A DNA stretch of 64,000 nucleotides from Streptomyces sp. MMG1533. GTDB lineage: Bacteria; Actinomycetota; Actinomycetes; Streptomycetales; Streptomycetaceae. The position numbers and the translations under genes were made by a program. Of this stretch, positions 24,726-32,161 are shown piece after piece. Numbering within the stretch: the first letter of the stretch is position 1; every line of letters begins with the position of its first letter. The stretch is taken from NCBI RefSeq assembly GCF_001279775.1, contig NZ_LGDG01000232.1, positions 1 through 64,000 of the forward strand, in the 5' to 3' direction. The notes beneath the pieces were generated by a model. It was not told the DNA's origin. It made no database searches and saw only the letters and a program-made list of their open reading frames with translations.

Positions 24726-25616
24726 TCAGGGAACGAGCACCAGCCGCCCCCGAACCCCGCCCTCCGCGAGCCGGGCGTGCGCCTTCGGAGCCTCGTCCAG
24801 GGCGTACGTCTCGGCCACCCGCAGGGTCAGCACCCCCTGGTCCACCAGGCCGGCCAGTTCGGCCAGTCGGGCCCCGTCGGCGCTCACCTCGACCGCGGCG
24901 GCCCGCACGCCCCGCACCGGCGCCGGGGCCGCCTGCGGGATGACGCCGACGAAGGCGCCCCCGTCCCGCACCCACTCCAGGGCGCTCTCCCCGAGGACCG
25001 CCGCGTCCAGCACGGCGTCGACGCTGCCCGGCTCGACCGCACCGGCCGTGAAGGACGAGGCCCCGAACGACCGTACGAGCTCCGCGTCCTCCTCACGGGC
25101 CAGCGCGGTCACCGACACCCCTCGGTACGCGGCGAGCTGGACGGCGTAGCCGCCCACCGCGCCGGCGGCCCCCGTCACCAGGAGCGACCGGCCCGGCGTC
25201 AACTCCAGCAGATCCAGGGCCTGTACGGCGGTCAGCGCGTTCAGCGGCAGGGTCGCCGCCGCCACCGCGTCGACCGACTTCGGGGCGAGCGCCACGGCGT
25301 CCGTGTCCACCACCACGTACTCGGCGTGTGTACCCAGCGGCTTGACCATGCCGTAGTCGAGCGCCACCACCTCGTCGCCGACGCTCCAGGCGCTCCCCAC
25401 GCCCGTCGCGTCCACCGTCCCGGCCGCGTCCCAGCCGAGCCCGATCTGCTTGCCCGCGCCGCCGAAGACCCCCGCCCGCACCCCGGCGTCCACCGGGTTC
25501 AGCGCGGCCGCCGCGACCTTGATCCGCACCTGCCGCGCCGCCGGCTCGGGCAGCTCCGTCTCCACGACCCGCACGGCCTCGGGCCCGCCGAACGTCGTCA
25601 CCACCACAGCTCGCAT
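24726..25616 (-). CDS. zinc-independent NADP-dependent quinone/enone oxidoreductase (MDR family)
   Basis: 296 residues from ATG 25616. It has a GroES-like N-terminal domain (VVVTTFGGPEAVRVVETELP; ALNPVDAGVRAGVFGG) and a Rossmann domain with GAAGAVGGYAVQLA. It lacks the structural-zinc Cys cluster, as in quinone oxidoreductases of the Qor type. It is divergent from an HxlR regulator gene, a common pairing in which HxlR represses the reductase until an electrophile or quinone is present. The longer frame to 25673 crosses the shared promoter and is not used. Confidence 0.88.
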   Translation of the reverse strand: MRAVVVTTFGGPEAVRVVETELPEPAARQVRIKVAAAALNPVDAGVRAGVFGGAGKQIGLGWDAAGTVDATGVGSAWSVGDEVVALDYGMVKPLGTHAEYVVVDTDAVALAPKSVDAVAAATLPLNALTAVQALDLLELTPGRSLLVTGAAGAVGGYAVQLAAYRGVSVTALAREEDAELVRSFGASSFTAGAVEPGSVDAVLDAAVLGESALEWVRDGGAFVGVIPQAAPAPVRGVRAAAVEVSADGARLAELAGLVDQGVLTLRVAETYALDEAPKAHARLAEGGVRGRLVLVP

Positions 25617-25678
25617 GTCCTTCAACTCCCCATACGTCACCGACTGCTTCGGTATCTCCTCAGCTGTCGGCAACCCTA

Positions 25679-25710
25679 GGAAGAGTTACTATCCATCGGG
25701 AAGTAGTTAC
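25679..25710. promoter_or_regulatory. paired HxlR-type half-sites between divergent genes
   Basis: GGAAGAGTTAC (25679-25689) and GGAAGTAGTTAC (25699-25710) repeat 20 bp apart, about two helical turns. They lie in the 126-bp divergent spacer of the oxidoreductase and HxlR genes. Likely operator; not an exact palindrome. Confidence 0.4.
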
Positions 25711-25742
25711 CCGAAGGTGCGTACATACCCCGGAGGTGAGCC

Positions 25743-26153
25743 ATGGCGACCATGACGGCGGCCCAGCGGCGCGAACAGGCCCGCACCGCGTACGACGCGT
25801 TCCTCAAGAGCTGCCCGACCAACCAGCTCCTGGACCGGCTCAGCGACAAGTGGGTCAGCCTCGTCGTCTCCGCCCTCGCCCCCGGCCCCCTGCGCTACAG
25901 CGACCTGGCCCGCAAGATCGCCGGCGTCAGCCCCAAGATGCTGACGCAGACGCTGCGCTCACTGGAACGCGACGGCATCCTCTCCCGCACGGTCACCCCC
26001 TCCGTCCCCGTCCGCGTCGACTACGAACTCACCGGACTGGGCAGCAGCCTGAGCCTGCTGCTGCTCGCGGTGAAGGACTGGGCGGAGACCCACATCGAGG
26101 AGGTCCGGGAGGCACGGGAGCAGTACGACGCCGGGGACGCGGCGGCTTCGTAG
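25743..26153 (+). CDS. HxlR-family winged-helix regulator
   Basis: 136 residues from ATG 25743, preceded by GGAGG. HxlR hallmarks are a single Cys near the start of the domain (LKSCPTNQLLDRLSDKWVSL), then LRYSDLARKIAGVSPKMLTQ and LRSLERDGILSRTVTPSVPV. Many family members sense quinones or aldehydes through that cysteine. Its divergent neighbour, the quinone-type oxidoreductase, is the expected target. Confidence 0.9.
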   Translation: MATMTAAQRREQARTAYDAFLKSCPTNQLLDRLSDKWVSLVVSALAPGPLRYSDLARKIAGVSPKMLTQTLRSLERDGILSRTVTPSVPVRVDYELTGLGSSLSLLLLAVKDWAETHIEEVREAREQYDAGDAAAS

Positions 26154-26162
26154 CACCCGCCC

Positions 26163-27077
26163 CTAGCGGGCCTGCGTCCGTACGTCCGCGGTGAACCGCA
26201 CCTCGCCGTCCTGGCGGGCGACGACCCGGACCGTGTCCGTGCTCCCGTCCAGAGGCCGGGCCTCCATCCAGCACGGGGTGTCGAACTCGACGTAACGGCG
26301 GAAGGCCGTCTCCATGGCCACGGGCAGCACGGGTGCGGGATGCCGTACCGCCTGGGCCGCCTGGCGCGCGGCCTCGATGAGAAGCATCCCCGGTACGTGG
26401 TCGACGGCATGGTCGAAGTACTTGGCGTGGCGGGTGTCGACCCGCAGCTGCCAGCGGTCCGCGTGTTCCGTCGGGGACAGGACGACGTCCTCGGTACGGT
26501 CCCGTCCGAGCACCTCGGCCGGGGCGGGCGCCGGCGGAGGTATCGCCGCGGCCATCGCTCTGGCGGTGTCCACGCGGTCGCCGCGGAGCCGGTCGTACAC
26601 GGCCGGCGCCTGGATGGTGAAACGCGAGCGGGCCCGGGCGCGGACCGCGCCGTCGCGCACCAGGTCGACGTCCATGGTCATGGCGGCCACATGGGTGCGC
26701 CTGCGCGCGATGTCGCTGCAGGTCACCCGCAGTTCGGGCAGCGCGGGGCCGGGGTGCAGGGCCTCGGGTGCGAGGTCGAACTCGTACTCCTCCCAGACCA
26801 GGTGGTGGCCGTCGGGCACCTCGTACCCGGCGTGGCACAGCAGCGGGAAGAGCTGGCGAATCGTTTCGCTTACCAGTAGGGGCTGGTACGCCCCGGACGC
26901 GGCCGTATAGAAGGAATGGTCGCCGGGCCAGCAGGCGGCGACCCGGAAGGAGTCGGGAGCCGTACGGCGCCAGCGGGTCAGCAGGACCTCTTCGGCGTCC
27001 GACTTGTGGACGAGCCGCCGGGTCACGGGCCGGTCGGCCACGCTCGGCTGCTGCTGTTCGCACACAAAGGTGGTCAT
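26163..27077 (-). CDS. AfsA/ScbA-family gamma-butyrolactone synthase
   Basis: 304 residues with two hotdog-fold repeats, the AfsA layout. Repeat 1 includes VHKSDAEEVLLTRWRR and the DHSFYTAASGAYQPLLVSET signature. Repeat 2 has VHKSD-like positions replaced by DVVLSPTEHADRWQL, then DHAVDHVPGMLLIEAARQAA, the well-conserved AfsA motif. The enzyme condenses a beta-ketoacyl-ACP with dihydroxyacetone phosphate to start autoregulator biosynthesis. It is divergent from a receptor gene with an operator between them, as in scbA/scbR and related loci. ATG 27077 is preceded by GGGGGAGG. Confidence 0.92.
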   Translation of the reverse strand: MTTFVCEQQQPSVADRPVTRRLVHKSDAEEVLLTRWRRTAPDSFRVAACWPGDHSFYTAASGAYQPLLVSETIRQLFPLLCHAGYEVPDGHHLVWEEYEFDLAPEALHPGPALPELRVTCSDIARRRTHVAAMTMDVDLVRDGAVRARARSRFTIQAPAVYDRLRGDRVDTARAMAAAIPPPAPAPAEVLGRDRTEDVVLSPTEHADRWQLRVDTRHAKYFDHAVDHVPGMLLIEAARQAAQAVRHPAPVLPVAMETAFRRYVEFDTPCWMEARPLDGSTDTVRVVARQDGEVRFTADVRTQAR

Positions 27078-27132
27078 GACGGAACCTCCCCCACTTGAAG
27101 GGCTTCGGTGCAGCCGCCGGCTGCGTCGCAGA

Positions 27133-27158
27133 AAAAAATAGAGTACGTTCTGTTTTTT
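27133..27158. promoter_or_regulatory. autoregulatory element (ARE) between afsA-like and receptor genes
   Basis: A 26-bp near-palindrome starting AAAAAATAGAGTAC and ending GTTCTGTTTTTT. Both halves carry A-rich or T-rich ends around an AGAnnGTAC-type core, as in gamma-butyrolactone receptor operators. It sits mid-way in the 144-bp divergent spacer, so one receptor dimer pair could repress both genes. A close copy occurs at 28781. Confidence 0.75.
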
Positions 27159-27221
27159 GTCGAAGGGGCGACGTCACGGGGCCGACGAGGGCCTCACAGG
27201 CATCGACAGAGGAGAGAGCCG

Positions 27222-27848
27222 ATGGCACGGCCCAAGCAGGAACGCGCTGTCCGCACGAAGCAGCTGATCCTTCACGCGGCGGCCGAGGTGTTCGACGAGT
27301 GCGGCTACTCGGGCACGAGCATCAGCCGCATCCTGGAGCGCGCGGGCTCCACCCAGGGAGCGATGTACTTCCACTTCAAGTCCAAGGAGGACCTGGCGCG
27401 GGCCGTCATCGTCAACCAGGCCGAGGAGCTGAAGCTGCCGGCGGACCCGGCCGGACTCCAGCAGCTCGTGGACATCACGCTGCACCTCGCCCACGAGCTC
27501 CAGCGCAACGTCCTGCTCAGGGCGGGCGTGCGGCTGGCCGTCGAGCAGGAGGAGTCGGGCCTCGACGAGTACTCGGTCTACGAGTGGTGGATCAACCAGT
27601 TCCGCCGCGAACTCGACGTGGCCCGTGAGCGCGGCGAGCTGCTGCCAGAGGTGGACGAGGCGGAGTTCGCGGCCGTCCTCGTGGCGAGCTTCACCGGTAC
27701 GCAGGTGATGTCCCAGGTCGCGACCCGGCGCGCCGACCTCCCGGAACGGATCGCCTCGCTCTGGCGCTACCTGCTGCCTGGTCTGGCTCCGGCCGAGGTC
27801 AGGCAGCGGCTGATGGTGAGCGTGGAGCGGGGGCAGGCGCCGGTATGA
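27222..27848 (+). CDS. gamma-butyrolactone receptor, TetR family (ScbR/ArpA type)
   Basis: 208 residues from ATG 27222 with GGAGAG upstream. The N-terminal HTH is classic ArpA/ScbR: RTKQLILHAAAEVFDECGYS, then TSISRILERAGSTQGAMYFH and FKSKEDLARAV. The ligand domain has the Trp-containing SVYEWWINQFRRELDVARE segment found in true receptors. It would bind the AREs and release them when the autoregulator appears. It is divergent from the synthase gene. Confidence 0.92.
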   Translation: MARPKQERAVRTKQLILHAAAEVFDECGYSGTSISRILERAGSTQGAMYFHFKSKEDLARAVIVNQAEELKLPADPAGLQQLVDITLHLAHELQRNVLLRAGVRLAVEQEESGLDEYSVYEWWINQFRRELDVARERGELLPEVDEAEFAAVLVASFTGTQVMSQVATRRADLPERIASLWRYLLPGLAPAEVRQRLMVSVERGQAPV

Positions 27849-27878
27849 CTCGGGCATGACGCGGACCCCGGTGGCCGA

Positions 27879-27932
27879 GGTGACGAAGTACGTCACCTGG
27901 GCCCGGTGCCCGAGGTGACAAAGTACGTGGCC
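27879..27932. promoter_or_regulatory. two palindromic boxes upstream of the second TetR gene
   Basis: GGTGACG-AAGTA-CGTCACC (27879-27897) is a perfect 7-5-7 inverted repeat. A degenerate second copy (GGTGACA-AAGTA-CGTGGCC) begins at 27914, 35 bp downstream. Both share the CCGAGGTGAC lead-in. They occupy the 277-bp gap between the two TetR genes, which holds no other gene, and may be operators of the downstream regulator. Confidence 0.5.
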
Positions 27933-28125
27933 CCCTCGCCCCGGTCGTAGGGCTGCTCCCAACCGCCCCTTAGGATCGGCGAATTGCGAATCTGTAGGCC
28001 GTGCGCGCGGACCGGGACCTGTGCGGGCGGCAGTCGTCCAGAGCCGGGCGACGGCCTCTCCCCGTCCGGCATGGGCAACCACGCCGTGCCCGGTCGGCGC
28101 GTCTTCGTGTGATCGGAGACGGACA

Positions 28126-28704
28126 GTGGCACGACAGGAAAGGGCCGAGCGGACCCGTCGGGCCCTGATCCACGCGGCGGCCCGGGAGTTCGCCGAGCAC
28201 GGTTTCGCCGGCACCTCGCTGGCCCGGATCAGCGGCGCCGCCGGAGTGACCATGGGTGCCCTGACCTTCCACTTCGCGACGAAGGGCGAACTGGCCGACG
28301 CGGTCGCGGAGTCGGGCGGCACGACGACCCGACAGGCGCTGCCGCTCCGGCCGGGCCCGGCCGGCGTCGCCGACGTCGTCGGCTTCACCCGCACCCTGGC
28401 CCGTCTGCTGGAGCAGGAGGTCGTCGTACGGGCCGCCGCCCGGCTCACCTGGGACCGCTCGGCGGTCGGCGCCGGCTGGTACGGGACCTGGCTGCCGCTG
28501 CTGCACGATCTCGTCGGGCGCGCGGACGAGGAGCTGGCCGCGTGGGCCTCGCCGCAGGCCGTCGTCGCCCTCGCGCTCTCGGTCGTCGCGGGCGCGGAGA
28601 CCGCCGTACGGCTGGACGGCCTGCCGGGCGCGGAACGGGTCGCGGCACCCGCGCACCACGCGACGCTGGTGTGGGACCTCGCGCTGCCCAAACCGCCCAC
28701 CTGA
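28126..28704 (+). CDS. second ArpA-like TetR regulator (possible pseudo-receptor)
   Basis: 192 residues from GTG 28126, preceded by GGAGA. The HTH is of the autoregulator-receptor type: TRRALIHAAAREFAEHGFAG, TSLARISGAAGVTMGALTFH, FATKGELADAV. The ligand domain is divergent and Ala-rich, with WYGTWLPLLHDLV where the first receptor has YEWWINQF. Streptomyces gamma-butyrolactone loci often carry such a second protein that binds antibiotics or no lactone at all. It follows the receptor gene in the same direction. Confidence 0.85.
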   Translation: MARQERAERTRRALIHAAAREFAEHGFAGTSLARISGAAGVTMGALTFHFATKGELADAVAESGGTTTRQALPLRPGPAGVADVVGFTRTLARLLEQEVVVRAAARLTWDRSAVGAGWYGTWLPLLHDLVGRADEELAAWASPQAVVALALSVVAGAETAVRLDGLPGAERVAAPAHHATLVWDLALPKPPT

Positions 28705-28780
28705 CATCTGCACCCCTCACCACCAGGCAATTCCCTGCCCGACTTGGCGAAGTCGCACCAACCGGGACAGCCCGGGTCGA

Positions 28781-28806
28781 AAAACAAAGAGAACGTTCTG
28801 TATTCT
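28781..28806. promoter_or_regulatory. second ARE, in front of the transposase-like gene
   Basis: Aligned to the first ARE it matches at about 21 of 26 positions, including an identical GTTCTGT and a near-identical left half (AAAACAAAGAGAAC). It ends 33 bp before the ATG of the first transposase-like gene, where a repressor would cover the promoter. This ties that gene to gamma-butyrolactone control. Confidence 0.7.
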
Positions 28807-28839
28807 CTGTGGTGTAGCCGTCGGCAAAGGGGATGCAGG

Positions 28840-29919
28840 ATGGAGGATCTCTTCGGTCACCTGCCGCGCAGCGACCAACGTCACTGGGCGCAGGTGTACG
28901 TACGCGGCCTGCTGACCGCGCAGGGGCGCAAGTCCCCGCGCAACCTCGCCCTGGCGGCGACGGGTTCGCCCGAGGCGGCGCACGCGCTGCACCAGTTCGT
29001 CGGCAACAGCACCTGGGACTGGACACCCGTCCGGGAACAGCTGGCACGCCGGGTCGCCGAACGGCTCACGGTGCGCGCCCATGTGCTCACGGCGGCGCTG
29101 ATCCCCAAGCGGGGCAGCCACTCCGTGGGCGTCGGCGCGCACTTCGACCCGGCCGGCGGACGGGCCGTCACGGCCCAGGTGGGTGTCGGTCTGTTCCTGT
29201 CGACCGGCCGCAGGGCGGTTCCCGTGGACTGGCGTCTGGTCCTCGACCAGGAGTGGTGCGCCGACCCCGAACGGCGGCGGCGCGTGCGACTGCCCGATTC
29301 CGCAGCACCCCGGCAGGCCTGGCAGCACGCGCTGACGCTGGCCTCCGGCGCGGGCCCGCTGCCGGTGGTCGCGGACGCCCGGTGCGCCGAGGACCTCGCG
29401 CCGCTGGCCGCCGAACTCACCCGGCGGGGCACGGTGTTCCTCGCCGAGACCGGCACCTGGCAGCGGGTCGTGCCGGTGGGCGGGCCGGCCCGTGCGGTGC
29501 GGCTGGACGAGCTGCCGTCGTACGACGGTGACGATGTCGTCCGCACGGCACTGGTCCGGCCCGTCGAGGCCGGCAGCGGTGCGGTCGGCGCCCAGGTGCT
29601 GCGGCTGTGGCGGCTGCGGGCCCCGGGGCCCGGGCGGACGGTCCGCTGGGCGGTCACCAACTCCCGTCACCTCGCGGCCGGCGGGGTGCGCGGGCTGCTG
29701 CGGCACGCGGACGCGGCCCACGCGTCGCTGGCCGCGCTGAACTCGGAGTTCGGGCTGTCCGACTTCGAGGGCCGCTCGTATCCCGGCTGGCACCACCACA
29801 TGACGCTGGCGTCCGTCGCCCACGCGCTCGCGACGCTGCGGCGCGGGGCGGCCGACGACCCGGCGGGGCCGAGCGTCCCGACGCGCCGGTGTCCCGGCGT
29901 GGCCGCCCGCGGCGCCTGA
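28840..29919 (+). CDS. IS701-transposase-like protein, apparently catalytically inactive (paralogue 1)
   Basis: 359 residues from ATG 28840. It keeps the IS701-family frame: an N-terminal YVRGLLTAQGRKSPRNLALA and LHQFVGNSTWDWTPVREQLA, a central IPKRGSHSVGV, VPVDWRLVL, PLPVVADARC, and the C-terminal FEGRSYPGWHHHMTLAS. In active members, as I remember them, IPK is preceded by a DDTGF catalytic Asp segment; here it reads AALIPK (85-90). The catalytic Glu before GLxxFEGRSY also seems replaced (ALNSEFGL). Asp179 remains. No terminal inverted repeats are evident. Probably a domesticated DNA-binding protein, under ARE control. Confidence 0.75.
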   Translation: MEDLFGHLPRSDQRHWAQVYVRGLLTAQGRKSPRNLALAATGSPEAAHALHQFVGNSTWDWTPVREQLARRVAERLTVRAHVLTAALIPKRGSHSVGVGAHFDPAGGRAVTAQVGVGLFLSTGRRAVPVDWRLVLDQEWCADPERRRRVRLPDSAAPRQAWQHALTLASGAGPLPVVADARCAEDLAPLAAELTRRGTVFLAETGTWQRVVPVGGPARAVRLDELPSYDGDDVVRTALVRPVEAGSGAVGAQVLRLWRLRAPGPGRTVRWAVTNSRHLAAGGVRGLLRHADAAHASLAALNSEFGLSDFEGRSYPGWHHHMTLASVAHALATLRRGAADDPAGPSVPTRRCPGVAARGA

Positions 29920-29992
29920 GGTCCCCGCCCGGGCGCATGTCCTTCGCGGCAGGTGGCCGCTCCACTCGTCACCCTGCAAGGAGGGGTGTGTC

Positions 29993-31138
29993 ATGTATGC
30001 GTCGGGATTGACGTCCCCATGCGCGGCGATCGCTTCCCCGCGCGCCGCACGATCTTCCCCCTGCACGGAGTCCCTGGTCTCCGAGCTGTCCGACCGTCTC
30101 TTCCCGTCCTTCTCCCGGGCCGGCCACCGTCTCAAGGGCGAGCAGTACCTCCGGGGCCTGCTCACCGCCCCCGGACGCAAGTCCGTCCGGAACATCGCCC
30201 GCGCCCTCGGCGACTCCGGGGCCGCGCAGCGCCTGCACCACTTCGTCTGCAACGCCCCCTGGAGCTGGCAGCCCGTCCGCGAGGCCCTCGCCGGCCATCT
30301 GACCGACCTCGCACCACCGCAGGCCTGGGTCGTCCGGCCGCTGCTCATCCCCAAGTCGGGCAGCAACTCGGTGGGCGTGCACCGGCGTTTCGTCCCCGAG
30401 ACCGGCCAGGTGACGAACGGCCAGCAGGCCCACGGCCTCTGGTACGCCCGCCAGAACCTGAACGCCCCCGTCGACTGGGTCCTCAGCCCACCCGGCCGCA
30501 CGGCACAGGCGGTGGACCTCGGCCCCGGCCGACGCCCGGTCACGGCCCTGCTCGAAACGGGAGCGACGGCGCCGGCACCGGTCCTGTGGGACAGCACGGC
30601 GGACGACACGGAGGGCGCGCTGCGGGCGCTCACCTCCTCCCCACTGCCCGCCGCCGTACGGCTGTCCGGCGGCGTGACCCTCCAGGTGCTCGGCCACTCG
30701 GGCCGGCCCGCCCTCGGTACGGCGCTGCCCGTCGAGCGGCTCGTCGCCGTCCCGGGTGCGCCCTGGCTGCGGACGTACGAGGTCGCCCCCGGGGTCCGGG
30801 CCGCGACCGCGCGGGTCGCCCCGCCCCGGCCCCGGGCCACGCCGTCCGCGTCGCGCCCGGACGGCAGGCCGCGGGACGGACTGCTGCTGTACGCCCAGTG
30901 GCGGACGGACCAACCCGGCCGGGCCGACTTCTGGCTGACCACCCTGGCCCAGGCGCCCGCCGCCGAACTGCACCGGCTGACCGGCCTCGCCGACCAGGCG
31001 GCCCGCGACACGGCCCGTACCGGCGCCCGCGTCGGCCTGCGCGACTTCGAGGGCCGCTCCTACGCCGGCTGGCACCGCCACATGACGCTCGCCTCGGCCG
31101 CGTACGCCGCGCTCGTGCTCGGCGAAGGACGCCGCTGA
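29993..31138 (+). CDS. IS701-transposase-like protein, apparently catalytically inactive (paralogue 2)
   Basis: 381 residues from ATG 29993, with GGAGG 8 nt upstream. It is a divergent paralogue of the previous gene, 73 bp downstream and in the same direction. Shared landmarks are YLRGLLTAPGRKSVRNIARA, LHHFVCNAPWSWQPVREALA, LLIPKSGSNSVGV, APVDWVLSPP, ADFWLTTLAQAP and DFEGRSYAGWHRHMTLAS. All three catalytic positions look lost: RPLLIPK for the first Asp, VLWDSTADD around the second, and a basic/small residue instead of Glu before VGLRDFEGR. It ends at a strong terminator. Likely acts with paralogue 1; function unknown. Confidence 0.72.
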   Translation: MYASGLTSPCAAIASPRAARSSPCTESLVSELSDRLFPSFSRAGHRLKGEQYLRGLLTAPGRKSVRNIARALGDSGAAQRLHHFVCNAPWSWQPVREALAGHLTDLAPPQAWVVRPLLIPKSGSNSVGVHRRFVPETGQVTNGQQAHGLWYARQNLNAPVDWVLSPPGRTAQAVDLGPGRRPVTALLETGATAPAPVLWDSTADDTEGALRALTSSPLPAAVRLSGGVTLQVLGHSGRPALGTALPVERLVAVPGAPWLRTYEVAPGVRAATARVAPPRPRATPSASRPDGRPRDGLLLYAQWRTDQPGRADFWLTTLAQAPAAELHRLTGLADQAARDTARTGARVGLRDFEGRSYAGWHRHMTLASAAYAALVLGEGRR

Positions 31139-31153
31139 CGTACGTACCCGAGA

Positions 31154-31200
31154 ACGGCCGGGGCCCGTGAACGGATCGTCCGTTCACGGGCCCCGGCCGT
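31154..31200. terminator. perfect 22-bp-arm hairpin between convergent genes
   Basis: Arms at 31154-31175 and 31179-31200 are perfectly complementary over 22 bp around a 3-nt TCG loop. It lies 16 bp after the transposase-like gene and 15 bp after the stop of the convergent VOC gene. Strong bidirectional, factor-independent-type terminator. Confidence 0.85.
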
Positions 31201-31215
31201 CAGCGCCCGCAGCGC

Positions 31216-31791
31216 TCAGCGTCCGCCGCCCCAGCCGCCCGGCTCCCCGGCATACCGCCGGGCGTCCGTCTCCTTCTCGTACGGCAGGCCGCCGTCGGGG
31301 ATGGACAGCAGTTCCAGGGTGATGCCGACGGGCGTGCGCAGGTAGGTCCAGCGGTTGCCTGCGATGGGGCCGTCCTTGATGGTCTCGGGGCCGCCCAGGA
31401 TCTCCACGCCCGGCTGGGCGCCCAGGTACGCCACCGCCGCGTCGATGTCCTCGACGGCGACGGCGAGATGGTGGCCGCCGACGTCGTGGTTGCGCGGCGG
31501 GTCCGTGCGCTGATCCGGGGCCGTGTACTGGAACAGCTCGACGTTGCAGGTGGGGCCGAGCCGGATCATGGCGATCCGGGCGACGGCCCGCGGATGCACG
31601 TCCAGCCGCTCGGCCATCCAGTCGTCGTCCCGGCGGATCGGCCCCTCGCGGTAGACGAGGTCGCCGCCGAGCACGTCCACGAAGAAGGCGACGGCCTTGT
31701 CCAAGTCGGCCACGGTGTAGGCGACGTGGTCGACGTTGCCCGCGGTCGGGATGCCCCGCCGTCCCGCCCCGGCCGGCTGCGGCTCAGTCAT
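31216..31791 (-). CDS. VOC-superfamily protein, candidate 2-epi-5-epi-valiolone epimerase
   Basis: 191 residues containing two beta-alpha-beta-beta-beta halves of the vicinal-oxygen-chelate fold. Half one is VDHVAYTVADLDKAVAFFVD with VELFQYTAP; half two is HHLAVAVEDIDAAVAYLG with VGITLELLSIP. Likely metal ligands are His22, Glu (VELFQ), His (GGHHLA) and Glu (LELLS). The CetB enzyme of cetoniacytone biosynthesis is a VOC protein that epimerises the EEVS product, so this gene, last in the EEVS operon, is a good candidate for that step. It overlaps the cupin gene by 8 bp. Confidence 0.8.
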   Translation of the reverse strand: MTEPQPAGAGRRGIPTAGNVDHVAYTVADLDKAVAFFVDVLGGDLVYREGPIRRDDDWMAERLDVHPRAVARIAMIRLGPTCNVELFQYTAPDQRTDPPRNHDVGGHHLAVAVEDIDAAVAYLGAQPGVEILGGPETIKDGPIAGNRWTYLRTPVGITLELLSIPDGGLPYEKETDARRYAGEPGGWGGGR

Positions 31792-32161
31792 GGGCCAGCT
31801 CCGGGGCGCGCCGCGGCAGCCTTCGTACCCGGTCGTGCGGGAGTACGGCCATCAGCAACAGCTCCGCTCCGCCGTCCGCGGCCGTCAGCCGGGGGCGGGC
31901 GCCGGCGGGGCTGAGCATGACCTCGCCGGTGCGCAGCGTCCACGGGAGGCTGTCGCACTCCTCGACCGCGACCGCGCCGGACAGCACCAGCCACACCTCG
32001 TCGGTGCCGCTGCGCCCCCGCTCCTCCACCGCGCCGCCGCCCGGCAGCCGTACGTGGTCGACGGCCTCGCACTCGCTGTGCAGCATGCCGCGCCGGGCCA
32101 GACAGCGCCGCTCGGGCCCGCCCTGCCGTACGGCGTGTGCCGCCGCCCGGGAGACGATCAT
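31784..32161 (-). CDS. single-domain cupin protein
   Basis: 125 residues from ATG 32161. One cupin barrel: EVWLVLSGAVAVEE is the second cupin strand pair and LRTGEVMLSPAGARPRLTAA the end of motif 1 and start of motif 2. Metal-binding His residues are poorly conserved (motif 1 reads GTDEVWLVLSG, lacking the usual HxH), so it may be non-metal or structural. It overlaps both its neighbours by 4-8 bp within the EEVS operon. Function unknown; isomerase or stereo-control of a cyclitol are guesses. Confidence 0.7.
   Translation of the reverse strand: MIVSRAAAHAVRQGGPERRCLARRGMLHSECEAVDHVRLPGGGAVEERGRSGTDEVWLVLSGAVAVEECDSLPWTLRTGEVMLSPAGARPRLTAADGGAELLLMAVLPHDRVRRLPRRAPELAHD

Noticed and set aside
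28840..31138. active insertion sequence
   Set aside because: No terminal inverted repeats or target duplications were seen, the two copies are very different from each other, and key catalytic residues seem lost.
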